A stretch of DNA of 64,000 nucleotides, from contig WSYJ01000036.1 of NCBI GenBank assembly GCA_020186115.1, positions 558,001 to 622,000 of the forward strand. Direction: 5' to 3'. The notes under the pieces were generated by a model. The model made no database searches. It was not told the DNA's origin and saw only the letters and a program-made list of their open reading frames with translations. This stretch comes from Histomonas meleagridis. Its lineage: Eukaryota > Parabasalia > Tritrichomonadida > Dientamoebidae. This document shows, one piece after another, positions 55,590 through 64,000 of this stretch (its first letter is position 1; every line of letters begins with the position of its first letter). The position numbers and the translations under genes were made by a program.

Positions 55590-57674
55590 TTGTTATCTAT
55601 TTTTGTTACCGTTTTGCTTTTCATTAAAGCACCAAATTATCCAATAAAGTTACTGCAAAAAAATAGATTAAATATAACTCTTTTTTTAACTTTCTTTTTT
55701 GCATATTCACTTGAAGCATATAACTCAGATACTTATACACTTACTGTGTCAAATAATGCTGAGTTTAAAACTAGGAATGATCATAAGGCTGATACAAAAT
55801 ATCTTGTTTTTGATTATATTACGAGTGTAGGTTCTACTTTCTTTGGCTGGCCTTCATTATTTCATAGATCTATGTTGAAATTGGTAATTCAGTTACTTCT
55901 ATTGGAAGTAGTGCATTTAATTTATGTTCAAATCTTAAAACAGTAACAATCGGAGACAATGTAAAAGAAATTGAAAACCAAGCATTTCGTTCATGCCATA
56001 GCTTAACAACAGTTATTTTTGGGAAAAGTGTAGAAACAATTGGGAATTTGGCCTTTGCTCAATGTGAATCATTAGATAGTATCACTCTACCTGATTCAGT
56101 CACTTCTATTGGAGAGAGTGCATTCTTACAGTGTGAAAGTTTGAAAATAATCACCATTGGCCATAAAGTTGAATCAATTGGAGGTCATGCATTTGAACAA
56201 TGTGAAAAATTAACAGAAATCACAATTCCAGATTCTGTTACATCAATTGGAGAGAATGCGTTTGATCAATGTACGTCATTAACAGAAATTACAATACCAA
56301 ATTCAGTTACATCAATTAAATCAAATGCATTTATAGGCTGTAATAAACTGAAGTTTATTAATGTTTCAATTGGAAACAAAAATTATTCTGGAAATAATGG
56401 AATTCTTTATAACGAAGATTATACAAAACTTGTTTGTTATCCGGCAGGAATTTCTAATGAAACATTTGAAATACCAAATTCAATTACAACAATTGGAGAT
56501 TACGCATTTTATGGCTGTTCATCATTAGCAAATATTACAATTAAAAATTCAGTTTCATCAATTGGAGATCATGCATTTTATGGCTGTTCATCATTAGCAA
56601 ATATTACAATTCCAAATTTAGTTACAACAATTGAAGAATATAAATTTTATGGCTGTTCAGAATTAACCGAAATCTTAATTCCAGCTTCAATCAAAACAAT
56701 TGGAAATTTTTCATTTCAAAACTGTGATAAACTCACATGTATCTATTTCACAGGTTACGAATCACCAACTGTCGCCACAAATGCATTTGATCAAGAAAAA
56801 TCTGTTATGACATCAGATTTATATCAAGATGAAACATTTGGTGAAATTAATGTATCTAAGGGATCTTCTGTTGGTGAATGTGATCTATATCCATGGTCAA
56901 CACATACATTCACAAAAAGTAATACATTCACGCACAGTATCACATTTTCTCAGTCGAATTCTTTTTCAAGAAGTAATACATATACACAATCAAATACATT
57001 TTCACAAAGTAATACATTTACTAAATCAAATACATTTACTAAATCAAATACATTTACTCAGTCGAATACATTTTCACAAAGTAATACATTTACTAAATCG
57101 AATACATTTTCTCAAAGTAATACATTTACTAAATCGAATACATTTTCTCAATCTAATGCATTCACGCGGAGTAACTCGTTCACAGCTTCAGATGTTTTCG
57201 GTGTTTTGTATATTGACACAGTTACCATTTTGCATTCTATGATTGAATCGCAGTCGCTAATCATTACACAGACTGTTACAATTCAGCGCGTAATCTCGAA
57301 CATGCTTACGATTAGTCAACTCAACATTTCTTCATCTTTATTCGGTTACTATGTATTATGAATATAATATTTATCAATATTCGACGTATGACAAATATTA
57401 TTCATTTTTGTATACAATTGTTTCGACGCGAATTCAAGGCGATCAATGGAACGAAGGAATCGACAATAAATTACTTATTGGATTAATATGTGGTTCGATT
57501 GCTGTTGTTCTTTTACTCGTAGGGATTATTGTATTTGTGATTCGCCGAAGTCAAGGAGCGAAATTACAAGAAAAGTCTGAAGAAACAATGAGCTCAGCTA
57601 ATATTGGGGCGAAAGAAGAAATTAATGAAGAATACAAACAGTATGTACTCCATGATCCCGATCAATGGATATGA
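55590..57674 (+). pseudogene. BspA-type leucine-rich-repeat surface protein, broken in at least two places
   Basis: Three frames belong together. The first carries a signal-peptide-like segment (LNITLFLTFFFAYSLEA) and DTYTLTVSN, but no ATG precedes it. Near 55868-55880 the frame changes; from EIGNSVTSIGSSAF on, the second frame gives about twelve 23-residue BspA repeats (for example IT(I/L)PDSVTSIGE.AF..C.SL) to about 56830, then a Ser/Thr/Asn repeat stalk. At 57350-57361 the frame changes again to one that gives GIDNKLLIGLICGSIAVVLLLVGIIVFVIRR (one transmembrane helix) and an acidic tail. BspA-like LRR proteins are the largest candidate surface family in trichomonads, implicated in adherence. 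The missing ATG plus two one-base shifts make a pseudogene likely, unless the assembly is wrong. Confidence 0.8.
56905..57186 (+). repeat. Ser/Thr-rich tandem repeat stalk of the LRR gene
   Basis: About fifteen units of the SNTFTK / SNTFSQ hexapeptide encoded by 18-bp repeats. The organisation mirrors the TYTET repeats of the surface protein at 22.2 kb: each sits between ectodomain and transmembrane helix. Confidence 0.8.
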
Positions 57675-59025
57675 AATGAAATTTTTAATAAATAATATGC
57701 AATGTGTTTTTTGTGTCTATTGATATTATAAATTATTCATTATTTTACTTGTTAATATGAAATATGTCAAAAATTCTTTGTTAATTATTTGAAATTTTGG
57801 AATTTCATTTGTTCACTTGTGAGTTATATGGAACCCGGTAAATTCATCCACTGAATTAATCAATTTCATTTGATATATTTTGAATGATAATTATCGTGTT
57901 TTCATAATGTTGATAGTATTTTTAAGGATTTATAGTGAATTCTGGAAATATTTTATGCACTGATTATTAATGTACTGATATTATGAAATCTGCGTTATAT
58001 TTTAAATAAATAAAAAATATAAATTCCATATATAATATAGACATAAACTATATATTAATATCAATTAATTTTTGTTTAAGAAACTTTGTTAGTGTAAAGT
58101 TCAAGTAATAAATATTTGGATATGCCTTTCCTATTTGATATCACTGTTAATACACAAACTTTTCTATCTTTAGAAGTAGATGTCAATATATATGACAAAT
58201 ATTGATTGCCAATTTCAATAATATTTACTTATTATAAGCATTATAGTTGCTGCTTGCGAAAATGATTTTACACTAAAAACATGAATTCTTTGATGTAAAG
58301 AATTAAAGAATAGCCAATAATATATGTAAAAAACTTTTCTATATTTTCAATTACATTTCTTTAAAATCATCAATTGATAATTAGCACCACAGCTAATTTA
58401 TGCAAAATATGATCAGTAATAACAATATTGAAGGGACAATGATCATTATGACCCAATTAACAGTAGCAATAGTTATTCATAACATTGTTTTTTAATATGA
58501 TTTTTTATCATTCCTGCAAGTATAATCAATAAAATAGTAATCAGGTTCGATTGAAATAATTTGTTTTCAATCATTTATTCTTTTTATCATATTACCTCAT
58601 AATATAAACATAATGAAAACAATCTTGAAAATATTTTTAGAAGTTATTGGAAACAACAATTCTTTCATTTTTATTATTGACAATTTCGATTAATTCTTCA
58701 ATCAAAACGTTATCTTCCTGGAAAATGATTTTCTTCTCTTCAGGGCAAAATACACACAACAAACAATGCAACATATATATAACCTCATTTTTTATCATTT
58801 AACTTCTATCACATCTTTTTTTCTAAATAACTGATCATTGATTTATTTCTTAAAACATTGTTGTACAAACAAAACGTCATGAAGCAATCATTACAATGTT
58901 CAAATGTTTTTTATTTGTAATTCGTATGCGTTCGCTCTGATTCTTGACACAAATTTTATTTCTCACAACATAAGTTCCGTCACAACGAACACAGTCCATT
59001 CCCAAAATAAAATATTTTATTATGA
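57675..59025. other. Long intergenic region, nothing recognised
   Basis: 1.35 kb between the LRR pseudogene and GRWD1, strongly AT-rich, without long frames, tRNA boxes or clear inverted repeats. It may contain decayed sequence of the surface-gene family. Confidence 0.45.
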
Positions 59026-60180
59026 TCACTGTGCCTCACCTGCGTCTTCCTGTATATCCGGTATGAACACCTCGAATCTGACTCCGGTGACGGCCAGCAT
59101 CCCTGGTATCTGCGGGTGGTAGTGTATCTCCTTCGGCTCCTCTGCGACGTGCTCGAACATCATCTGGTCCGGGATTCCCTCTTCTTTCTCCTCAGGGTCC
59201 ATAGCCTCGACGGAGAGGTCCCAGATCGTAACTCTGCCGTCTTCGCACGCAGCAGCAAATTCGCTTTCGTCGTTCGGGTTCCATTCGATGCTCGTGATCG
59301 GGTCCTCGTGATACGACATCGTCGCAACTGGTTCAGTGGTATGCGACAAAGCGCGGAGATCCCAGATAGCTATGACCCCATTGTCTGCACCGGAACATAT
59401 TAAATTTCGTTGAATGGCGTTCCAGTCAATGACATTGCAATCACATTTATCTGTGGCTTGGAAACGGGAAACTGGTTGAGTCGGGTCTCGGAGATCCCAT
59501 ACTGCAATGGTGCCATCACAACTACATGTCATAAATATTCCGGAATCACTATGTGAAAATACAATATCTTCAACAGAATCTGTATGCCCTTCATATAAAG
59601 CAGTTCGGGTAAAGGCGCCGGAGTTTTCTTGCCAGATGGATATAAAGCCATTGTTGTCGCCAACTGCTAATAATCCATTATCAACTTTGGACCAACAAAG
59701 ACCAAAACCTTCTTCGCCAATTGCACACTCGAAAATCATTTGGACGGTGCCTTCTTCAACGTCATTATTAACAGATGTAATACCAGATGAAATATCCCAT
59801 ATCAGAACATTTCCAGTATCACTCCAAGTGGCTACAATGTTGGATTGTTGTGGTTGGATACGAACTCTGTTAGCTGCGCCAGGATGGAAATTACCACAAC
59901 ATGAAAGTTTTGGATCAATAAGTTGAGCTGGATCATCATAGTTATCATCGTTTTGTGTACATTGAAGATTACTGATCTTAGTTACAAGGAGTTGGTTTTC
60001 ATCATCAGTTTCAGCTTGTGTAGCTGAAACAAAAAAAGTTGTTAATGGAAATTGAGTTCGAGAAGCACCAAGATTATCTCGAATGACATCAAATGAAAGG
60101 CATGGCCATTGAAATGTCATTTGATAATATTGACGGTAGATATCATTCGAAAATCCGAATTCTTCGTCGGAGTCTTCCAT
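59026..60180 (-). CDS. Ribosome biogenesis chaperone GRWD1/Rrb1 (WD40)
   Basis: Rrb1/GRWD1 binds ribosomal protein uL3 and guides it to pre-60S particles. The 384-residue product matches the family throughout: QWPCLSFDVIRDNLGASRTQFPLTTFFVSATQA near the start, then GAANRVRI, EEGFGLCWSKVDNGLLAVGDNNGFISIW, EGHTDSVEDIVFSHSDSGIFMTCSCDGTIAVWDLRDP, then DPITSIEWNPNDESEFAAACEDGRVTIWDLSVE and KEIHYHPQIPGMLAVTG at the end. The typical acidic N-terminus is shortened. Codons are GC-rich at third positions near the 3' end. AAAAGTGACATTAA lies directly before the ATG, and TTAACGGTCTC about 30 bases upstream. Confidence 0.93.
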   Translation of the reverse strand: MEDSDEEFGFSNDIYRQYYQMTFQWPCLSFDVIRDNLGASRTQFPLTTFFVSATQAETDDENQLLVTKISNLQCTQNDDNYDDPAQLIDPKLSCCGNFHPGAANRVRIQPQQSNIVATWSDTGNVLIWDISSGITSVNNDVEEGTVQMIFECAIGEEGFGLCWSKVDNGLLAVGDNNGFISIWQENSGAFTRTALYEGHTDSVEDIVFSHSDSGIFMTCSCDGTIAVWDLRDPTQPVSRFQATDKCDCNVIDWNAIQRNLICSGADNGVIAIWDLRALSHTTEPVATMSYHEDPITSIEWNPNDESEFAAACEDGRVTIWDLSVEAMDPEEKEEGIPDQMMFEHVAEEPKEIHYHPQIPGMLAVTGVRFEVFIPDIQEDAGEAQ

Positions 60181-60236
60181 TTAATGTCACTTTTGCTTGA
60201 CCATAGCTTGGAGACCGTTAAAATAATCCGTTGTTT

Positions 60237-61415
60237 TCATTTCGTTGATGCGAAATTTCCTGTACGCATTTGTTCAAGGAGTGATTTAGGTGATTTAAGT
60301 TGTTCGATCGAATCTGCTTTTTGTATTATTCCCATGATTTCTTCATTTATCTGATTATTTTTATCAATCAATTCTTCGATTTCTTTTTGTAGCTTCGTAA
60401 CTACTTCATTATTGCTGTTCATGTCTATAGGGTTATCCCCTACAATTTTCTTTTTCTCTTTGACATCAGCTGCCATTGATAATAAGAATTTCTTGAGTCG
60501 AGCTCTTTCGTTTTCAAGCTTCGTTATGTTGTCTTGGCTGATCAGCTTCTCTGTCTCCTTTATCTCATTAACAAGTTGCTGTATCGCGGGATCGTTAGAG
60601 TTCTCAAAATTTTCGGTTGTGAATTCACTCGCTTTTTCTTTGAGCACTTTTTGCTTCTTTTGGAAATTGCTGATCTCTTGCAGAAGTTGCTTCCGTTTTT
60701 CTTCTAAAGCCTCTTTATTTTGAAGCTCTTTGTCTAGTTTTTCTCCAAGTTGAATTTCTGAATCTCGTTTTGCTTTTGTTTCAAGATACATTTCCATATA
60801 TTTATTATTAGAATTGCTTTGTTGATTACGAAGTGATTCGATCTCGTTTTGGAGTTTCTCATTTTCGCTTGCTAATTGTTTACATTCTGAATCAAGTTTA
60901 TCAAGAATTTGTTGGTATTGTGTTATAACATTAGACGAATTGTTATCGGATTTTGGAGACCCGCTGGAATGAGAAGAAGAGCTGTTTTCTTTGATAAGGG
61001 TTTGTATTTCTTTGACAGTATTTTTAGGAAGAGATTTGACTCGGGAAATGTTTTCGGTTTTTTTAGGTCCTTTAAGTGAGTAAAGAAGGAAAGAAACAAG
61101 TAGTTGCTTCAGTGAGTCTGGATTTGAACGGCGTGCAATTGATGTCAAATCAAAAGAGGCACGGATTTGAAGTTTAGAAAATTGGTCTTTGATGTTTTCT
61201 TGGACAGTCTTCAAATTACGTAGACATGATATCCAGTCATCTTTAGTGTGATCAATAGTCTTTAAAGCGGATAAATCGATTTTAACATTATCTTGAATTG
61301 AGTTGAATATTTTAGAAAGAACATGTCCCTCACGAAGTGATTCCAAGTTAGGGCATTCTTCGTTAGTGATTCCAAAACTGTAAATCCAGGGAAGAAGAAA
61401 ATCAAAAGTTTCCAT
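60237..61415 (-). CDS. HOOK-domain-like coiled-coil protein
   Basis: The first 120 residues look like a HOOK/calponin-type domain: FLLPWIYSFGI, LREGHVLSKIFNSI, then DDWISCLRNLKTVQENI and SNPDSLKQLLVSFLLYSL, the same order as LL.WL.TF...L..G..L...L, then W..R..NLK.I...I and L..LL..IL in Hook proteins. Residues 165-360 are strong heptad coiled coil with Lys/Glu/Gln. Hook proteins link cargo to dynein and dynactin on microtubules. At 392 residues it is shorter than Hook (about 700), so other CH-like coiled-coil proteins are possible. TTCACTTTGTATG places an initiator-like sequence directly at the ATG (61415). Confidence 0.55.
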   Translation of the reverse strand: METFDFLLPWIYSFGITNEECPNLESLREGHVLSKIFNSIQDNVKIDLSALKTIDHTKDDWISCLRNLKTVQENIKDQFSKLQIRASFDLTSIARRSNPDSLKQLLVSFLLYSLKGPKKTENISRVKSLPKNTVKEIQTLIKENSSSSHSSGSPKSDNNSSNVITQYQQILDKLDSECKQLASENEKLQNEIESLRNQQSNSNNKYMEMYLETKAKRDSEIQLGEKLDKELQNKEALEEKRKQLLQEISNFQKKQKVLKEKASEFTTENFENSNDPAIQQLVNEIKETEKLISQDNITKLENERARLKKFLLSMAADVKEKKKIVGDNPIDMNSNNEVVTKLQKEIEELIDKNNQINEEIMGIIQKADSIEQLKSPKSLLEQMRTGNFASTK

Positions 61416-61635
61416 ACAAAGTGAACGTTTATATTGACAAACTTTTTGAGAGAACTATTGATAGCCATTACGATCAAAATCAATTCAAATCGAGTTTATG
61501 TGGTTAAATATCAGATAAGAAAAATGATGATTAACTAAATTATTTTATAACAACTATTAAAGCATTTTATACATATCTTGCAAGATTACCAATGCTCTTT
61601 TTTAAAAAGAAAAAATGATTGACCCTTTAAATCTG

Positions 61636-62175
61636 TTAAGCATTTTGTTCTTTGATCATTTGTGCAAAGTTAACAATCATATTCATTTTCTTTTGACTAA
61701 TGATGAGTTTAAGGATGTCTTTTTCATTTAGTCTTTCTAAGTATCTCTCCTTCATTGCATCGAAATCAATTGCTTGAATTTGTTCTTCGCTCATTATTTT
61801 TGAGTCAAGTTGTTCTGTTGATATATTTTGTATTTCACTCTCAGTAGGATTATCAGCTTCATTTCCATTTGTGTAAAATCTTAAGAAATTTCCTTGTTCT
61901 TTCTCGAGTTTTTCTAATTCTCTTTCATTCCGAAGGTTTCTTAAAGTATCTGCAACAGCCCTTCTTTCATCTGCTTTTTCTAAAGCAGCAAAAATATATT
62001 TTGGCTTTTCTTTTTCTTCAACTGTAATATTTGAAGATAACAATTTTTCGAATTCTCTATTTTCATTTTCTTCTAATTCAACTTTTACTTCCATTTCTGT
62101 GTTTCTTTTAAGTGCAGAAGATGGTGGGGCTCTCTTTGAACTTCCACCAAAGATTGCTGCAACTTTTGGTTTCAT
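61636..62175 (-). CDS. Small charged protein, NSRP1/DUF2040-like
   Basis: A 179-residue protein rich in Glu and Lys. The segment REFEKLLSSNITVEEKEKPKYIFAALEKADERR, followed by an NERELEKLEKEQGNFLRFYT stretch, resembles the DUF2040 core of the splicing speckle protein NSRP1 (KP.YI..LL.AAE.RK...ERE.E.E...F.DKE.FVT). A Ser/Pro-rich start and helical acidic tail surround it. NSRP1 influences splice-site choice; in this intron-poor lineage its role would need evidence. Shares a 53-bp divergent gap with the next gene. Confidence 0.4.
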   Translation of the reverse strand: MKPKVAAIFGGSSKRAPPSSALKRNTEMEVKVELEENENREFEKLLSSNITVEEKEKPKYIFAALEKADERRAVADTLRNLRNERELEKLEKEQGNFLRFYTNGNEADNPTESEIQNISTEQLDSKIMSEEQIQAIDFDAMKERYLERLNEKDILKLIISQKKMNMIVNFAQMIKEQNA

Positions 62176-62228
62176 TTCTTTTTAAAATGTGCCATTTATA
62201 TTTCAGAATAAATAAAATTGTCATTTAA
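62176..62228. promoter_or_regulatory. 53-bp bidirectional promoter
   Basis: The whole gap between the divergent starts at 62175 (minus) and 62229 (plus). On the plus side TGTCATTTAAATG provides an initiator-like TCATTT only 7 bases before the ATG. Confidence 0.55.
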
Positions 62229-62501
62229 ATGAGCTTAAACGTACCAACTGATCTTCAGCAAATTGATGAAATGCTTGATAATGAACTTAAACGCGTCCAA
62301 GACCTCGAACAGAAGTTTACTGATTGGGCTGAGCAACAACGAGCTAAAATTCAAGAACATCGTCAAAGACAATTATTAGAAGGCGATGTTAATCTAAGTG
62401 AGTTCGAATCCATCATCTCCATCCTCTCGAACATAGATAGCGCCGATGAGTCAGAGATATCGTATGTCCATGACATCTTTCAACAGTTATGTCGAATCTA
62501 A
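62229..62501 (+). CDS. Small coiled-coil protein (90 residues)
   Basis: MSLNVPTDLQQIDEMLDNELKRVQDLEQKFTDW opens a helix with heptad spacing that continues to about residue 50; the second half (NLSEFESIISILSNIDSADESEISYVHDIFQQL) is also helical and acidic. No family recognised; the size and coiled-coil pattern fit a subunit of a larger complex. The promoter (TCATTT before the ATG) and balanced codons support expression. The 3' end overlaps the region just beyond the CSN2 gene end by chance only; the genes converge with a 50-bp gap. Confidence 0.6.
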   Translation: MSLNVPTDLQQIDEMLDNELKRVQDLEQKFTDWAEQQRAKIQEHRQRQLLEGDVNLSEFESIISILSNIDSADESEISYVHDIFQQLCRI

Positions 62502-62551
62502 TCACAAATATCCACAATTTTGACGAACAACAACAAACAGAATATTTTCAT

Positions 62552-63898
62552 TTAGTCATCGAGTGCCACGAAATGGTTTTTGACGTTTCTTTCCATTGCT
62601 TCGATCATTTCTCTAATTCCAGCCAAAAGAATAGAACTTTCGAATTCCTTTTGCATGACAATGATATCACTCTTATAATCGATCAATGCGTTCATGTCCT
62701 TCGCCAATATTAAATCATACACTAATTTCCTTACTTCTTCAACGTCACTTTTTAGTTGTGACGCAACGTACTTCACTTCAACTCTGCTGTAGTTTTGGCA
62801 GAAAACGCTGATTGAGCTTCTTAAGACAAACTTTCGGATTTGTTCGATGATGTCGTTATATAACTTTAAGTTTCCTAAGCTTCCTTGAGCGGTATCGATA
62901 TGTTCTCGGAACTTAACGATATCTTTCTTCTCATAATAATCAGCTAAGTGATCAATGGGTGCAACTTTTGCGTTGGTTCTGAATTTGATGGCTTCAGGAG
63001 TAAGGAAAATACCACAGCTTCCTTTGGACCACATTTGAGAAAGTGCACATAACATAAGACAATCAATACGTTGATCACTACCTGCGTTATCGAAGAGACG
63101 GAATGACTCATAGAACTTTTGATAGGCAAGTTGAGGCTTTCTTTCTTTAAGAAGTTGAATTCCTTCGATCTTGAGAAGAACAGCTGATTGACGATCATTA
63201 AGTGAGGTGCTTGGGATAGTGGAGGCGAGCTTGTAGTCGTTAAACATGGATTCGAGGTCTTTGCGAGCATCAGCTAATTCAATACGAATTGAGAGAATAC
63301 GAATTGCAATATTACACATTTCTGGATCGGTAAGATCTGGTGGAAGTGTAACATAGGGTTCGATTTCACTGAGAATTTCTTTACCTTTGGTGTAATCTTG
63401 ATTTCTCATAACATATTCACATTGACGAAGCTTAAGATCTAAGTAAAGATTGCCCATTGTGCTTTGATCAACAAGTTCAGTTGCTGTGTCCAAGAAACGA
63501 AGAAGAGTAGTTTCATTTCTAATGACATTAGCTAACATTGAGGAAACAGTGGATTGAAGTTGATCGTTGGTGATAAGCTTGTCGGCGTTGGCTTGGAATA
63601 CATCATTCAAGCACTCAATTGTGAGGTCTGTATCATCAAGATTTGATTGAATAACCGCTGCCTTTAAAAGAGATTTGGATCTAAGCTTGGCATCAGCATT
63701 AGGATCTTGGAAAACTTGATAGAATAAATCAACAGCGTATGGATCGTCGAAACCAACGGATTCTTTTGCGGCACGATAAGTACCTTCAGGAGTGTACTCT
63801 GCTTGTTCTTCTTCAGCACCTCCTTGGTATACTTCGCCTTCATAGGCTTCTTCATTGCCGGCATCTTCTTCATCAAAGTATATTTCTTCGTCGGACAT
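62552..63898 (-). CDS. COP9 signalosome subunit 2 (CSN2)
   Basis: CSN2 helps the COP9 signalosome remove NEDD8 from cullins. The 448-residue product has the very acidic start (MSDEEIYFDEEDAGNEEA), a TPR-like helical region with IRILSIRIELADARKDLESMFNDYKLASTIPS (human: [30 protein letters not shown]..AIP), YQKFYESFRLFDNAGSDQRIDCLMLCALSQMW (human: H.[30 protein letters not shown]), and a PCI domain ending with SISVFCQNYSRVEVKYVASQLKSDVEEV (I.PYTRIHI.FIS.ELNID...V). Length equals the family. The proteasome paralogue Rpn6 is less similar. CSN presence implies an active cullin-RING system. Confidence 0.9.
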   Translation of the reverse strand: MSDEEIYFDEEDAGNEEAYEGEVYQGGAEEEQAEYTPEGTYRAAKESVGFDDPYAVDLFYQVFQDPNADAKLRSKSLLKAAVIQSNLDDTDLTIECLNDVFQANADKLITNDQLQSTVSSMLANVIRNETTLLRFLDTATELVDQSTMGNLYLDLKLRQCEYVMRNQDYTKGKEILSEIEPYVTLPPDLTDPEMCNIAIRILSIRIELADARKDLESMFNDYKLASTIPSTSLNDRQSAVLLKIEGIQLLKERKPQLAYQKFYESFRLFDNAGSDQRIDCLMLCALSQMWSKGSCGIFLTPEAIKFRTNAKVAPIDHLADYYEKKDIVKFREHIDTAQGSLGNLKLYNDIIEQIRKFVLRSSISVFCQNYSRVEVKYVASQLKSDVEEVRKLVYDLILAKDMNALIDYKSDIIVMQKEFESSILLAGIREMIEAMERNVKNHFVALDD

Positions 63899-64000
63899 CT
63901 TGGAAATATGTCAAACAAACTTTGTTAAAAAAAATAATTGTCAAAATTAGTTCTTAAACGGTCTCCAACAGGCTAACGAATTTTTTTCATTGATGACCAT
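63899..64000. promoter_or_regulatory. CSN2 upstream region with Myb-like element
   Basis: TAAACGGTCTCC at 63955-63966 (GGAGACCGTTTA on the gene strand), about 57-68 bases before the CSN2 ATG. The same GAGACCGTT core is found near the WD40 gene at 10 kb and before GRWD1. Confidence 0.5.

Noticed and set aside
55123-55647. 174-codon frame, considered as a transposase or integrase fragment
   Set aside because: No DDE or HTH motif could be placed with confidence; it overlaps the LRR pseudogene signal-peptide region.

Overview
The window looks like nuclear DNA of a parabasalid flagellate, most likely Tritrichomonas (T. foetus or a close relative) rather than Trichomonas vaginalis. This is inference. 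It rests on AT-rich sequence; almost uniformly intronless genes on both strands with gaps often under 200 bp; starts preceded by TCAYWW-type initiators only a few bases upstream (18282, 52047, 62229, 61415, actin); stop codons that frequently form or lie next to TAAA, the trichomonad poly(A) signal; and family content typical of the group (DUF3447/ankyrin proteins, BspA-type leucine-rich surface proteins, very long PAS/cyclase membrane proteins, Myb factors, C2 proteins, a divergent ubiquitin). Genus assignment needs a database search.

Layout. 0-1.2 kb: gene debris (HMG-box piece joined to a DUF3447 piece), then ribosomal protein eL42. 1.4-10 kb: CASP-like golgin, R2R3 Myb factor, NEK-like kinase with a degenerate Rab-like C-terminus, short Raptor, orphan WD40 protein. 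10.6-20 kb: AP-1 gamma adaptin, CNOT9, a C2 protein, a DDX20-like DEAD-box helicase, an unrecognised helical protein. 20.6-29.2 kb: large Thr-rich type I surface protein, a small protein, and a 1634-residue multi-pass class III cyclase. 29.4-34.1 kb: ankyrin territory, with one frameshifted ankyrin gene followed by two divergent arrays in which every ankyrin repeat is separated by a conserved spacer of about 77 nt. 34.6-46 kb: tRNA-Leu(AAG), actin, a type I membrane protein ending in KKYD, a Sel1-repeat protein with an unusual internal repeat, an S9 peptidase, eS10, a CFAP92-like flagellar protein. 46.6-54.7 kb: VPS13-like lipid-transfer protein, a second identical tRNA-Leu, ubiquitin, a Rae1/Bub3 protein, an RRM protein with a Q/N-rich tail. 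55-57.7 kb: a broken BspA-type LRR surface gene. 59-64 kb: GRWD1/Rrb1, a HOOK-like coiled-coil protein, an NSRP1-like protein, a small coiled-coil protein, CSN2.

Most genes are single-copy housekeeping genes (ribosome, mRNA decay and export, vesicle traffic, TORC1, cytoskeleton, COP9 signalosome), each with its own promoter; no operon logic is evident. The accessory part (20-34 kb, 55-58 kb, the left edge) carries surface, signalling and ankyrin families and almost all broken genes. The most unusual signal is the spacer-interrupted ankyrin arrays at 31.5-34.1 kb: eight homologous non-coding spacers at the same position in each repeat, 77 nt long in five cases, carrying in-frame stops, and in the plus-strand array better conserved than the codons they separate. 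Two short promoter-proximal motifs (AAAAGTGAC, and a Myb-like GAGACCGTTWAA) also recur upstream of many genes.
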